This document shows positions 16,754 through 25,242 of a stretch of DNA of 64,000 nucleotides, one piece after another. The position numbers and the translations under genes are program-made. The notes under the pieces are model-generated. The model saw nothing but the letters and a program-made list of their open reading frames with translations, did no database searches and was not told where the DNA came from. This DNA is from CAWBJP01 sp044867425 (lineage in GTDB: Bacteria; Actinomycetota; Acidimicrobiia; IMCC26256; BP-133), in assembly GCA_044867425.1 (NCBI GenBank), contig JBIOUX010000150.1:3052-67051 (forward strand). Reading direction: 5' to 3'. Positions within the stretch are counted from its first letter, which is position 1, and the number at the start of each line of letters is the position of its first letter.

Positions 16754-16791
16754 CCGCACAACGAAGTGCGCCGTGCGGCTGTTCTCCGCAC
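16754..16791 (+). promoter_or_regulatory. Leader with mutually exclusive hairpins
   Basis: Four complementary segments lie before the propeller gene: CCGCAC 16754-16759, GTGCG 16766-16770, GTGCGG 16773-16778 and CCGCAC 16786-16791. Segments 1:2 with 3:4 can form two hairpins, or 1:3 or 2:4 can pair instead. Such alternation is typical of attenuators or ligand-responsive leaders. No known riboswitch class was recognised. Confidence 0.35.
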
Positions 16792-16837
16792 GCCGTCGGG
16801 GCTTCTCTCTTCCGTCCTTCGAACAGGGGATGGTTCG

Positions 16838-18658
16838 ATGCCGCGCTCGCTGGGGCGGCGCGCCCGGGTCCGTTTGCGAGCACTGGGCGTCGCCGTCATG
16901 TTGCTGATGCTGGGGATGGCGTCCGGGACGCCGCCAGTGGCGGCACGCTCGGACCAGGACGCGCCCCCGGACAGCGCCGGCTGCGGTGACCACTGGAGCT
17001 CGGCCGAGCTCATCGACACCCTCGACGATCACCTGCTGGAGGTCTCCGGCTTCGTCTCCAGCGCCCGGTATCCCGGTCTGGCGTGGATGATCCGGGACTC
17101 GCAGAACCCTGACAGCCTCTACTCCTTCCGCCTCGCCGGCGATGACTCCAGCTGGAAGGAGTTCCCCATCTCCGGCGGGACCTCCAACCGCGACTGGGAG
17201 GACGTCACCTACACCGTGGGGCCGGACGGGCGGGGCCGGCTGTGGATCCTGGAGAACGACTTCGCCGGCAGCGACACCCAGAACGCTTCCATGAAGCTCT
17301 ACGAGGTCCTCGAACCCGATCCCGACAAGGAACACTCAGCCCGCCTGGCCGCCACCTACCGGTTCGAGTACCCCGATGAGGAGCACGACACCGAGGCCCT
17401 CTTCGTCCTCGGCGGCCGGCTCCTGGTGGTGTCGAAGACCTCTCCCAACCGCGTCTTCCAATTCCCCTCGTCCCTGTCCCGCTCGGGCACCAACCACCTG
17501 GTCGAGGTCGGCGGCCTCGACGCCTCCTCCCTCCTCACGGCGGTGGGCACCTCCGGTGACGAGCGACTCCTGGTCACCATCGGGATCGCCGATGACATCC
17601 GGGTGTTCGAGAACCGCACCAGCACGGCCGAGTTCTCCGCCTTCGACGACAGCGGATCGGTGTTCCACCAGTCCGTCCCCAACACGCAGCGGGAGGCGAT
17701 CGACTTCTTTCCCTACAGCGGCTGCAACATCGTCTCGGTGAGCGAGGACGGCACCGTGTGGCGGCTGTCCAACCCCCGGGAGATCCACCCCCACGGCCTG
17801 GACGGGCCGGCATCGTCGCCGCCCGCTGCGGCCCCGGATGCGCCCGCCGATCCGCCCGCCGACCCGCCAGGGGTCCGCCCGCCGGCCCGGGCCAGCGCCG
17901 GCGGTGACGGCTACTGGATGCTGGGCTCCGACGGTGCTGTGTACGGCTTCGGCCATGCCAGCGACCTTGGGAACCCGAGAACGGCGCTCGGCGGCGTGGC
18001 CGCCGTCGATCTCGAACCCACCCCCTCAGGCGGCGGCTACTGGGTGGTCGACGCCTGGGGCGGGGTCTTCCTCTTCGGTGACGCCCGCTTCTTCGGGGAG
18101 ATCGACCGCAGCGACCTGGGCTCCGGGGAAGCGGTGACGAGCCTGTCCCGCACGCCGGCCGGCGACGGGTACTGGATCTTCACCAGCCGGGGGCGAGTCG
18201 TTCCCTTCGGGGCCGCCCGTTCCTTCGGGGACATGACCAAGGTGGCCCTCAACGGTCCCGTCCTCGACTCGGTGGCCACCCCCACCGGTCTCGGCTACTA
18301 CATGGTGGCGGCCGACGGCGGGATCTTCAGCTTCGGCGACGCCCGGTTCTTCGGCTCCATGGGAGGCAAGCGCCTCAACGCCCCCGTCCAGTCGCTCGTC
18401 CCCGACGCCGACGGTGCCGGCTACTGGCTGGTGGCGTCCGATGGCGGCGTCTTCGCCTTCGACGCCCCGTTCGGGGGCTCGCTCGGTGATGTCCGGTTGA
18501 ACAAGCCCATCACGGGCATGGTCGGCTACGGCTCCGGCTACCTGATGGTTGGCGAGGACGGTGGCATCTTCAACTTCTCCGACCAGCCCTTCTCCGGCTC
18601 CCTCGGTGACCGACCCCCGGCCCGGCCGATCGTGTCGGTGGCCGTCCTCGACTACTAG
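16838..18658 (+). CDS. Secreted two-domain propeller protein
   Basis: The 606-residue protein starts with a signal peptide (RRARVRLRALGVAV, cleavage after PPVAA). Residues about 35-315 resemble an esterase-like or phytase-like propeller domain (ALFVLGGRLLVVSKT, RLWILENDF). A Pro/Ala-rich linker leads to a C-terminal module of GYW...DGGIFSFGDARFFGS blades, closely matching the C-terminus of the protein at 4213-6825. ATG 16838 is preceded by AGGGGA seven bases upstream. Its likely place is the cell surface. Reaction and substrate, if any, are not evident. Confidence 0.72.
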   Translation: MPRSLGRRARVRLRALGVAVMLLMLGMASGTPPVAARSDQDAPPDSAGCGDHWSSAELIDTLDDHLLEVSGFVSSARYPGLAWMIRDSQNPDSLYSFRLAGDDSSWKEFPISGGTSNRDWEDVTYTVGPDGRGRLWILENDFAGSDTQNASMKLYEVLEPDPDKEHSARLAATYRFEYPDEEHDTEALFVLGGRLLVVSKTSPNRVFQFPSSLSRSGTNHLVEVGGLDASSLLTAVGTSGDERLLVTIGIADDIRVFENRTSTAEFSAFDDSGSVFHQSVPNTQREAIDFFPYSGCNIVSVSEDGTVWRLSNPREIHPHGLDGPASSPPAAAPDAPADPPADPPGVRPPARASAGGDGYWMLGSDGAVYGFGHASDLGNPRTALGGVAAVDLEPTPSGGGYWVVDAWGGVFLFGDARFFGEIDRSDLGSGEAVTSLSRTPAGDGYWIFTSRGRVVPFGAARSFGDMTKVALNGPVLDSVATPTGLGYYMVAADGGIFSFGDARFFGSMGGKRLNAPVQSLVPDADGAGYWLVASDGGVFAFDAPFGGSLGDVRLNKPITGMVGYGSGYLMVGEDGGIFNFSDQPFSGSLGDRPPARPIVSVAVLDY

Positions 18659-18676
18659 GTCGCCGTCGCCGGGCCG

Positions 18677-19120
18677 TCAGGCGGGAAGGCTGCAGGCGCA
18701 GGCCTCTTCGGCCGCGCCGGCGTCCGTCGCCGTCAGACACGAACCCTGGGGGACGGTCGAGTCGGCCTTGACGGTGTAGACCTCCCACGGCTCGCCGTCG
18801 GGACCGCTCACCCACACCTTGTCCTGGAGGGCGTAGCAGCAGTCGGTGTTCTCCTCGGCGGCGGTGGCCAGGCCGGCGCCGGCCAGCCGGGCCCCGGCGG
18901 CCTGCACGTCGGCGGTGGAGGCGACCTCCACCCCCAGGTGGTTGAGGGTGCCGCCCTGGCCCTGGCCGGCGAAGAGGATCAGCTTGAGCGGCGGGTCGGC
19001 CACGGCGAAGTTGGCGTAGCCGGGCCGGAGCTTGGCCGGCTCGGTGCCGAAGAGCTTGGAGTAGAACTCGACAGCCTGGTCGAGGTCGGTGACGTTGAGG
19101 GCCAGCTGGACCCTGGACAT
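18677..19120 (-). CDS. arsI: ArsI/CadI-type VOC-family protein (organoarsenical lyase-like)
   Basis: The 147-residue vicinal-oxygen-chelate protein has NHLGVEVAST (metal His), TDCCYALQDKVWV with the Cys pair of ArsI C-As lyases, and GEPWEVYTVKAD with the metal Glu. It ends with further cysteines (GSCLTATDAG, ACACSLPA). ArsI removes methyl or aryl groups from trivalent organoarsenicals; the same family includes mycobacterial CadI, induced by cadmium. A good AAGGAGGC lies before the ATG. The divergent gene is an ArsR-type sensor with matching cysteine motifs, which supports metalloid-induced expression. Confidence 0.83.
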   Translation of the reverse strand: MSRVQLALNVTDLDQAVEFYSKLFGTEPAKLRPGYANFAVADPPLKLILFAGQGQGGTLNHLGVEVASTADVQAAGARLAGAGLATAAEENTDCCYALQDKVWVSGPDGEPWEVYTVKADSTVPQGSCLTATDAGAAEEACACSLPA

Positions 19121-19143
19121 GCCTGCCTCCTTGGATCAGATAC

Positions 19144-19198
19144 ATTGACGGCGATCGATGTGTGTGGCACCATCGCATATACATCGATGACTGTCAAT
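19144..19198. promoter_or_regulatory. Inverted repeat between arsI and arsR, candidate ArsR operator
   Basis: Two 18-base half-elements, 19144-19161 and 19181-19198, are inverted copies matching at 15 positions; each contains ATTGAC and ATCGATGT. They are separated by 19 bases. The pair sits upstream of both divergent genes and includes a TTGACA reading toward arsI, so ArsR binding would block that promoter. Confidence 0.55.
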
Positions 19199-19210
19199 AT
19201 GAAACCTTCC

Positions 19211-19251
19211 GCGTTAGCCAAAACCGCCTCACAGACGGGTTTCGCTAACGC
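19211..19251. repeat. 41-bp palindromic repeat, copy 2
   Basis: The arms 19211-19229 and 19233-19251 flank the 3-base loop CAC. The left arm begins GCGTTAGCC and the right arm ends GCTAACGC, as in copy 3. The element lies 29 bases before the arsR start. Confidence 0.75.
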
Positions 19252-19280
19252 GCGACGGGGTTGGAGGGGTGGAGGCTGCT

Positions 19281-19616
19281 GTGGACGTGAGACCCATCGA
19301 GGCCTGCTGCGAGCCGCTGCTGGCCGGCGCCTTCACCGAGGCCGAAGCCGAGGACCTGGCCGCCGCCTTCAAGGTGCTGGCCGACCCCGCCCGGCTGCGC
19401 CTGCTCTCCATCGTGGCCAACGCCTCGGCCGGCGAGGCCTGCGTGTGCGAGCTGGTGGAACCGGTCGGGCGCTCCCAGCCGACGGTCAGCCACCACCTCG
19501 CCGTGCTCACCGAAGCCGGCCTTGTGACCCGGGAGAAGCGGGGTCGCTGGGCCTGGTACCGGGTCGTGCCCGAGCGCCTGGCCGTCCTGCGCGACGCCCT
19601 CAGCGCCGGGTCGTGA
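19281..19616 (+). CDS. arsR: ArsR-family metalloregulatory repressor
   Basis: The 111-residue winged-helix protein has FKVLADPARLRLLSIV, the recognition helix SQPTVSHHLAVL and a wing REKRGRWAWYRV. Metal-site cysteines are present: IEACCEPLL near the N-terminus and ACVCELVEP at the start of the DNA-binding region, the CVC motif of arsenite sensors. It should repress the divergent arsI until As(III) or a similar thiophilic ion binds. GTG 19281 is chosen because GGAGG lies five bases upstream; GTG 19269 would add four residues. The 3' end overlaps the convergent protease gene by 17 bases. Confidence 0.85.
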   Translation: MDVRPIEACCEPLLAGAFTEAEAEDLAAAFKVLADPARLRLLSIVANASAGEACVCELVEPVGRSQPTVSHHLAVLTEAGLVTREKRGRWAWYRVVPERLAVLRDALSAGS

Positions 19617-22164
19617 CCTCGAGCTCCGGCACGGTCGGCGACCCGGTGCAGTCCTGGGATGGCGTGCCGGCGAAGACGGTGAGGCCGGAGGGGTAGCGCT
19701 CCGAGTCGTAGAGGAGCGTGTCGGCGGCGGTGCCGATGAAGGTGAGGGTGAGGCGGACCCCGAGGCGGTGGCCGGCGGGGATGGTGACGACCCCGGTGAT
19801 GGGCACGGCCACCTCGCTGCGGGCGGGCGCGTCCAGCGCCGCCCGGCCCCGGTCGTCGCCGCTGCTCGCCGCCACCACTATGGGGGTCCCCTGGCCGTCG
19901 GGGGGCAGGTCCAGCAGCTCGGCCTTCAACACGCCGGTGACCGCCTCGCCGGGCCCCTGGAGGAAGGTCCCCACCACGGCCGTACCGGCCAGGCCCAGCG
20001 GCTCGGCCAGCGGGGCGGTGGCGAACACGGGCCAGCCCGAGATCACGCCCACGCCGCCGCCGAAGGTGCCGGCCAGGCGGCGCTCGGGCATGCGGTTCCC
20101 GAGCGTGCCGTCCCTGACGGGGCCGACGTAGGTGAACGCCGGGTCCGGGGCGTAGGGGCCGACGGCGCCGGCGGCGTCGTCCTGGAACAGCCACGAGATG
20201 GCGTGGCCGCCGGCCAGGGCCGGCACGCAGGCCGGCGCCGGCCGCGGCGGGTAGGTGGCCACCACGGTGGCCCCCTCGCCGAAGGTGAAGAGTTGTCCGG
20301 CCGCGTCGTCGCTGCCGCCGATCTCGACCGTCCAGGTGCCGAAGGCCAGCCCGTCGTAGGGGCGGGGCCGGCCCTGCCCGTCGGGCCCCAGGGCCAGGAG
20401 GTCGAGGTCGAGGACGGTGGTGCCCGAGGAGGAGGCGGCCGTGGTCCGGCCGATCTCGACGCCGCTGGCGTCGCGCACGATGAGGGCCTGCTCGATCAGC
20501 CCGAAGAAGGGCACCGACACGCCGTTGGTGACCACCTTGAGCCGGGCCGTGCCCGGGGCCACCGCCACCTGGTGGCGGACCCGGCCGTCCTCGTCCGGGT
20601 CGGTGTCCCTCCACGAGGCGCTGCGCAGCGGGTGGGTGAGGGCGGCGAGCACCTCGGTGTCCCGGGCCATCTGGCGCTCCTCCAGCCGGCGGGCCACCTC
20701 GGGCCGGGGCCGGGACCGCAGGTGGAGGGCGAGCTGGACGGCGGCGCCGGCGTCGAGGAGCCCGTAGCCCTGACGGTGGAAAGGCTCGTCGGGCAGGGGC
20801 CGGGCCGTGGTCTGGAGGACCCGGCGGACCTCCTCGGGCCGCAGCGCCGGGTCGGCCTGGAGGACGAGGGCCACCACCCCGGCGGCTTCGGGGGCGGCCA
20901 TGGAGGTGCCCGAGCTGGTCGTGTAGTACGGCACCTGCTCAGGGGGCAGCGTGGCGGCGTCCTGGGGAAGGTCGAGCGTCGAGATGACGGTGGCCGGCGC
21001 CCGGGTGGAGATGATGTTCTCCCCGGGAGTGAGGAAGGCCGGGTGGTAGAGGCCCATATGGAGTGGCGAGCGGGTCTCGCCGTCGGCCTCCGCGCCGTCG
21101 AAGAGGAGGTGGGGCTGGTCCGCCTCGATGCCGGCGGAGCTGAAGCCGGCGACTCCGCCGGTCTTGGTGACCGCCCCCACCCCCAGCACCCAGGGAGCGG
21201 CGGCCAGGGCGTTCATGCTCATCTCGTCGCCGTCGTTGCCGTTGGCGAAGACGACGACCAGGCCGGCGTCCACCGCGGCCCGGGTGGCCAGGTTGACCGG
21301 GTTGGAAGCGTCGAAGGGGGTGAAGGGGGCGCCGAAGGAGTTGTTCACCACCCGGATGCCGTACTGCTCCCGGTGCTCCAGCACCCACTCGTAGGCCTCG
21401 ACCACGGTGAAGAGGCTGAGGGTGAGGCCGTCGCCGGCGCCCAGGCCGACCAGGCCGGCGCCGGGGGCCAGGCCCCGGTAGGCGCCGCCCGAGGCGATGC
21501 CCCGGCCGGCCACGTCGCCGGCTACGTGGGTGCCGTGCCCGGTGGAGGTGTCGGAGTTCGGGCCCGCCTCGACGGCCACGGCCGGCAGCGGGCCGCCAAT
21601 GCCGACCAGCTTCACGTTGGCTTGGAGGGCGGGGGCGAGGTCGGGATGGGTGAAGTCGACCCCGGTGTCGATCACGGCCACGGTGACGCCCTCGCCGGTC
21701 ACGCCGAGGTCGTTCCATGCCCGGGGGGCGTCGAGGAGGCGGGCCGACTCCTGCAGCTGGTAGGGGAGCGTCTCGTTGAGGCTGACGGCGACCACGCCAT
21801 CCAGGGCGGGCAGCTCGTCGAGCCGGTCGGCCGGGAGCCGCACGGCCGCCACCGGGATGCGCCGGAAGGCCCACGACCAGGTGCCCAGGCGCTCGAGCTC
21901 GCGGCGCAGCTGGGGGCCGGCGGGACGCTCCAGGGAGAGCACCAGGTCCAGCGCCGGTGCCGGCGCCGGCGGTGGGTCATCCGGGGCCCCGGCTTCGGTC
22001 GGCGCCGGCGCCGCGGCGGCCGCCGCGGCCAGCACCGCCGGCGCCACCCGCACGGCGGCAGGGGCCAGGTGGTCCACGTGGGAAGGGCGCGTCCCATCGT
22101 GCGCCGCCAGGGGAAAGGCAGCGGCGATCAGAACGGCAACCACCACGAGGGTCCCTCTGCGCAC
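19600..22164 (-). CDS. Secreted subtilisin-like (S8) serine protease
   Basis: The 854-residue protein has a signal peptide (VRRGTLVVVAVLIAAAF). A propeptide-like region follows, then a subtilase domain with all three catalytic motifs: AVIDTGVDFTHPDL (Asp), STGHGTHVAGDVAG (His) and SSGTSMAAPEAAGV (Ser), plus the FANGNDGDE oxyanion-loop region. A long insertion lies between His and Ser. The last 350 residues look like beta-rich accessory domains, one similar to the jelly roll of X-Pro dipeptidyl peptidases. GTG 22164 has GGGAGG four bases upstream. It probably acts outside the cell. Confidence 0.88.
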   Translation of the reverse strand: MRRGTLVVVAVLIAAAFPLAAHDGTRPSHVDHLAPAAVRVAPAVLAAAAAAAPAPTEAGAPDDPPPAPAPALDLVLSLERPAGPQLRRELERLGTWSWAFRRIPVAAVRLPADRLDELPALDGVVAVSLNETLPYQLQESARLLDAPRAWNDLGVTGEGVTVAVIDTGVDFTHPDLAPALQANVKLVGIGGPLPAVAVEAGPNSDTSTGHGTHVAGDVAGRGIASGGAYRGLAPGAGLVGLGAGDGLTLSLFTVVEAYEWVLEHREQYGIRVVNNSFGAPFTPFDASNPVNLATRAAVDAGLVVVFANGNDGDEMSMNALAAAPWVLGVGAVTKTGGVAGFSSAGIEADQPHLLFDGAEADGETRSPLHMGLYHPAFLTPGENIISTRAPATVISTLDLPQDAATLPPEQVPYYTTSSGTSMAAPEAAGVVALVLQADPALRPEEVRRVLQTTARPLPDEPFHRQGYGLLDAGAAVQLALHLRSRPRPEVARRLEERQMARDTEVLAALTHPLRSASWRDTDPDEDGRVRHQVAVAPGTARLKVVTNGVSVPFFGLIEQALIVRDASGVEIGRTTAASSSGTTVLDLDLLALGPDGQGRPRPYDGLAFGTWTVEIGGSDDAAGQLFTFGEGATVVATYPPRPAPACVPALAGGHAISWLFQDDAAGAVGPYAPDPAFTYVGPVRDGTLGNRMPERRLAGTFGGGVGVISGWPVFATAPLAEPLGLAGTAVVGTFLQGPGEAVTGVLKAELLDLPPDGQGTPIVVAASSGDDRGRAALDAPARSEVAVPITGVVTIPAGHRLGVRLTLTFIGTAADTLLYDSERYPSGLTVFAGTPSQDCTGSPTVPELEVTTRR

Positions 22165-22293
22165 GTCGCCTCCCTTCGACTTTCCACACTTCGACGGCGC
22201 CCGCCCCGTTCCTGCGCGAACCACCGCCATCCCGACGAAAGGGACGCTGGCCCGGCGGAATTAATTCGGTGGCGGGGGTGGGACGGGCCTCGG

Positions 22294-22299
22294 TACCTT
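22294..22299 (+). promoter_or_regulatory. Candidate leaderless -10 box
   Basis: TACCTT lies seven bases before ATG 22307, identical in type to the box before the TetR gene at 59130. It supports expression of the small ORF that follows. Confidence 0.45.
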
Positions 22300-22306
22300 G
22301 AGAGGC

Positions 22307-22471
22307 ATGAGTCAGACCGCCACGTTCGAGGTCGGCATTGCCGGGGTGGTTCGCCCCGCGGCCGGGACCCGTGGCGCCGTCATGGCTCCCGGCGGCCGAG
22401 GGCGAATCCGCCCCGCTGCCGGAGCCGGCGTCTGGGAGCGATTTCGCTCCGGCGCCGTCTGCACCGGCTGA
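22307..22471 (+). CDS. 54-residue small ORF of unknown function
   Basis: The frame runs from ATG 22307 to TGA 22469-22471. The product is Gly/Ala/Arg-rich and basic, starting MSQTATFEVGIAGVV and ending with AVCTG; no membrane helix or known motif is seen. Support comes from a well-placed TACCTT box and its position in an otherwise geneless 430-base gap between the protease and the cytochrome oxidase operon. The frame one base over is also open further downstream, so a frameshifted or different reading is possible. Confidence 0.35.
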   Translation: MSQTATFEVGIAGVVRPAAGTRGAVMAPGGRGRIRPAAGAGVWERFRSGAVCTG

Positions 22472-22531
22472 GGGCTCTCCCGCCCCCGGCCGGTTCACGG
22501 CCCTCCTGACCTTTCTCTGACCCTCTCCTGA

Positions 22532-22565
22532 GGCGGCGCGCCCCGGACCCCCCCGGGGCGCCGCC
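22532..22565 (+). terminator. Strong GC hairpin, terminator-like
   Basis: The arms GGCGGCG...CCCCGG (22532-22546) and CCGGGGCGCCGCC (22553-22565) pair with a two-base bulge. There is no T-tract. It may end transcription of the 54-codon ORF before the next small gene. Confidence 0.4.
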
Positions 22566-22592
22566 CCGGGAACTCACGAGGAGCGTTCCGCC

Positions 22593-22781
22593 GTGATCCA
22601 GTTCTCCGACCACGTGATGGCTATCCACAACGATCGTCAGCGTCGCTTCGAGGCGGAGGCCCGGCAGGCGTCCATGGCGTCGCAAGCTCGCCGGAACGGC
22701 CGCAAGGCCCGCCGGTTCATGCTTCGCCGCAAGGCCACGGCTCGCCCGGCGACTCCGGAGCCGGCGCCGCCGCCTGCTTAG
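22593..22781 (+). CDS. Small basic protein upstream of ctaC
   Basis: The 62-residue product starts MIQFSDHVMAIHNDRQRRF and is rich in Arg, Lys and Ala (RRNGRKARRFMLRRKATA), ending in a Pro/Ala tail. It is probably helical and may bind nucleic acid or membrane surface. GTG 22593 is preceded by GAGGAG nine bases away. It lies 33 bases before ctaC on the same strand, so it may be the first gene of the oxidase operon. The family is not recognised. Confidence 0.5.
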   Translation: MIQFSDHVMAIHNDRQRRFEAEARQASMASQARRNGRKARRFMLRRKATARPATPEPAPPPA

Positions 22782-22814
22782 CTGGTTGGCGCCTGCGGCA
22801 GGAGGGTAGGGCCG

Positions 22815-23591
22815 GTGTTGGTGCGAAAAGCGGGTGTCGCGGTGCTGGGTGCCCGGCCGGGCGCGCGCCTGCGAGCCGCCTTCCTCATCCTGATCGCCGC
22901 CGCCGCTAGCGGCTGCTCGGGCCGGCTCGGCATGCCCGAACCGGGGACGCAGGAGGGCGAGCGGATCGTCGACCTGTGGCGGATCCTGTTCTTCACCGCC
23001 GCCGCCCTCGGTGGGCTGGTCGTCGTGCTGCTGGTGTGGTGCATCGTCCACTACCGGCGCCGGAGCGGCGCCGGCGACGGTGACGACGATCTCCCCTTCC
23101 AGCGGCGCGGCAGCGTCCCCCTCGAGGTCGTCTACACCCTCGTGCCCCTGGCCATCGTGGGGGTCATCTTCGTCCTCAGCCTGCGCACCGACCCGGCCAC
23201 CGCCGGCGATGGCAAGGCCGGCGGGCGTCCTCTCACGGTCGACGTCACCGCCTTCCGGTGGCAGTGGCGCTTCGACTATCCCGCCGAGCGCGTGTCCATC
23301 ATCGGCAGCCCGGAGGACTCACCCGACCTCGTCCTGCCCACCGGCCGCCCCGTCCACCTCCGGGTGCGCACGGCCGACGTGATCCACTCCTTCTTCGTCC
23401 CCGGCTTCCTGGGCAAGATGGACGTGGTCCCCGGTCTCGACAACGAGTTCGACCTGCGCCCCACCCGTCCCGGGCGCTATCAGGGCTACTGCGCCGAGTT
23501 CTGCGGCCTGGACCACGCCCGCATGACCTTCGCCGTGCGGGTCGTCGCCCCCGACGAGTTCACCCGCTGGGCCAGGACGGCCCGGCGGTGA
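22815..23591 (+). CDS. ctaC: Cytochrome c oxidase subunit II
   Basis: The 258-residue protein has a lipoprotein-type signal (AAASGCSG), two TM helices and a C-terminal cupredoxin domain facing outside. The CuA ligands are visible: VIHSFFVPGF (His), then YCAEFCGLDHARM with both Cys, the Glu, the second His and the Met. It accepts electrons from cytochrome c (here likely QcrC heme) and passes them to subunit I. WQWRFDYP carries the conserved electron-entry Trp. A GGAGGG lies eight bases before GTG 22815. ctaD follows after ten bases. Confidence 0.95.
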   Translation: MLVRKAGVAVLGARPGARLRAAFLILIAAAASGCSGRLGMPEPGTQEGERIVDLWRILFFTAAALGGLVVVLLVWCIVHYRRRSGAGDGDDDLPFQRRGSVPLEVVYTLVPLAIVGVIFVLSLRTDPATAGDGKAGGRPLTVDVTAFRWQWRFDYPAERVSIIGSPEDSPDLVLPTGRPVHLRVRTADVIHSFFVPGFLGKMDVVPGLDNEFDLRPTRPGRYQGYCAEFCGLDHARMTFAVRVVAPDEFTRWARTARR

Positions 23592-23601
23592 GGGCCGAGC
23601 C

Positions 23602-25242
23602 GTGACCACGCTCGAGGAGCGCCCGCCGCCGGCGGCCCCGGCCCACGAGACGCAGAGCGGCATCGTCGACTGGGTCACCACCACCGATCACAAGCAGATC
23701 GGCCTCCTCTACATGGGCACCGCCTTTACCTTCTTCCTCCTCGGCGGCGCCCTGGCCACCATGATGCGGGCCGAGCTGGCCGAACCCGGGCTCCAGGTCC
23801 TCTCCCCCCAGCGCTACAACGAGTTCTTCACCATGCACGGCAGCATCATGATGTTCCTCTTCGCCGTGCCCATGGCCGCCGGGCTGGCCAACTACCTGGT
23901 CCCCATCCAGGTCGGCGCCCCCGACATGGCCTTCCCCCGCCTCAACGCCCTGTCCTACTGGCTGTTCGCCGGCGGCGGGCTGATCATGATCTCGGGGTTC
24001 CTCACCGCCCGGGGGGCGGCGGACTTCGGCTGGACGGCCTACACGCCCCTGTCCAACGCCGTGTACTCGCCGGGGGTGGGGGCCGACCTGTGGATCATCG
24101 GCCTGGCGCTCACCGGCGTGGCCAGCGTGCTCACGGCGGTCAACATCATCACCACCGTGATCGGCCTGCGGGCGCCGGGCATGACGCTGTTCCGCATGCC
24201 CATCTTCACCTGGAACATGCTGGCCACCAGCCTGCTCATCCTGCTGGCCTTCCCGGTCATCACCGGGGCGATCGCCATGCTCTTCACCGACCGCCGCCTC
24301 GGCACCCACTTCTTCGAGTCGTCCCAGGGGGCCCTGCCCGTGCTGTGGCAGCACCTGTTCTGGTTCTTCGGCCATCCCGAGGTCTACATCGTGGCCCTGC
24401 CCTACTTCGGCGTGGTCACCGAGGTCATCCCTGTCTTCTCCCGCAAGCCGGTCTTCGGGTACAAGGCGTTCGTCATCAGCACCCTGGCCATCACCGCCTA
24501 CTCGGTGACGACCTGGGGCCACCACATGTTCGCCACCTTCGCCGTCAACACCCCGTTCTTCTCCGGGACGACGCTGCTCATCGCCGTGCCCACCGGGGTC
24601 AAGATCTTCAGCTGGATCGCCACCATGTGGGGCGGGCGGCTCCGCTTCGACACCCCGATGCTCTTCGCCGTCGGGTTCGTGGTCGTCTTCCTGACCGGCG
24701 GGTTGACGGGCCCGATGCTGGCCAGCGTCCCCATCGACGTCCACGTGACCGACACCTACTTCGTGGTCGCCCACATGCACTACGTGCTCTTCGGCAGCGC
24801 CGTCTTCGGCCTCTTCGCCGGCATCTTCTTCTGGTACCCCAAGTTCACCGGCCGCCGGCTCCACGAAGGCTTGGGCAAGCTCCAGTTCTGGCTGACCTTC
24901 GCCGGGTTCAACCTCACCTTCTTCCCCCAGCACATCCTCGGCCTGCGGGGCATGCCCCGGCGCATCGCCGACTACCCCGCCCATCAGGGCTTCGACACGC
25001 TCAACCTCGTCTCCAGCCTGGGTCACGTCCTGACCACGCTGGCCATCCTCGTCTTCCTCCTGAACCTGGCCCGGACCCGGCGCCAGGGGACGCCGGCGGG
25101 CGACGACCCCTGGGGCGGCTACTCCCTGGAGTGGGCGACGTCGTCCCCCCCGCCGCCGCTCAACTTCGTCGCCCTGCCGCCCATCCGCTCCGAGCGCCCC
25201 GCCTTCGACGCCCGGCAGGAAGGGAAGGCAAAGACGCAATGA
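23602..25242 (+). CDS. ctaD: Cytochrome c oxidase subunit I (aa3 type)
   Basis: The 546-residue, 12-TM protein carries every key site. FTMHGSIMMF has a heme a ligand, and GHPEVYIVALPYFG has the CuB His cross-linked to Tyr. HHMFATF has two CuB His. DTYFVVAHMHYVLF has the heme a3 and heme a ligands. It reduces oxygen to water while pumping protons. It forms an operon with ctaC and ctaF. The TGA overlaps the ATG of a 37-codon ORF (ATGA). Confidence 0.96.
   Translation: MTTLEERPPPAAPAHETQSGIVDWVTTTDHKQIGLLYMGTAFTFFLLGGALATMMRAELAEPGLQVLSPQRYNEFFTMHGSIMMFLFAVPMAAGLANYLVPIQVGAPDMAFPRLNALSYWLFAGGGLIMISGFLTARGAADFGWTAYTPLSNAVYSPGVGADLWIIGLALTGVASVLTAVNIITTVIGLRAPGMTLFRMPIFTWNMLATSLLILLAFPVITGAIAMLFTDRRLGTHFFESSQGALPVLWQHLFWFFGHPEVYIVALPYFGVVTEVIPVFSRKPVFGYKAFVISTLAITAYSVTTWGHHMFATFAVNTPFFSGTTLLIAVPTGVKIFSWIATMWGGRLRFDTPMLFAVGFVVVFLTGGLTGPMLASVPIDVHVTDTYFVVAHMHYVLFGSAVFGLFAGIFFWYPKFTGRRLHEGLGKLQFWLTFAGFNLTFFPQHILGLRGMPRRIADYPAHQGFDTLNLVSSLGHVLTTLAILVFLLNLARTRRQGTPAGDDPWGGYSLEWATSSPPPPLNFVALPPIRSERPAFDARQEGKAKTQ

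Noticed and set aside
16690..16760. Possible cyclic di-GMP (GEMM) riboswitch before the second propeller gene
   Set aside because: Short GGGACAAAG and GGTAAC matches exist, but the conserved GEMM core and the order of its elements are not present.
19768..22509. Open plus-strand frame of about 900 codons
   Set aside because: Antisense to the S8 protease, which has an intact catalytic triad and signal peptide; composition of the plus frame is not protein-like.
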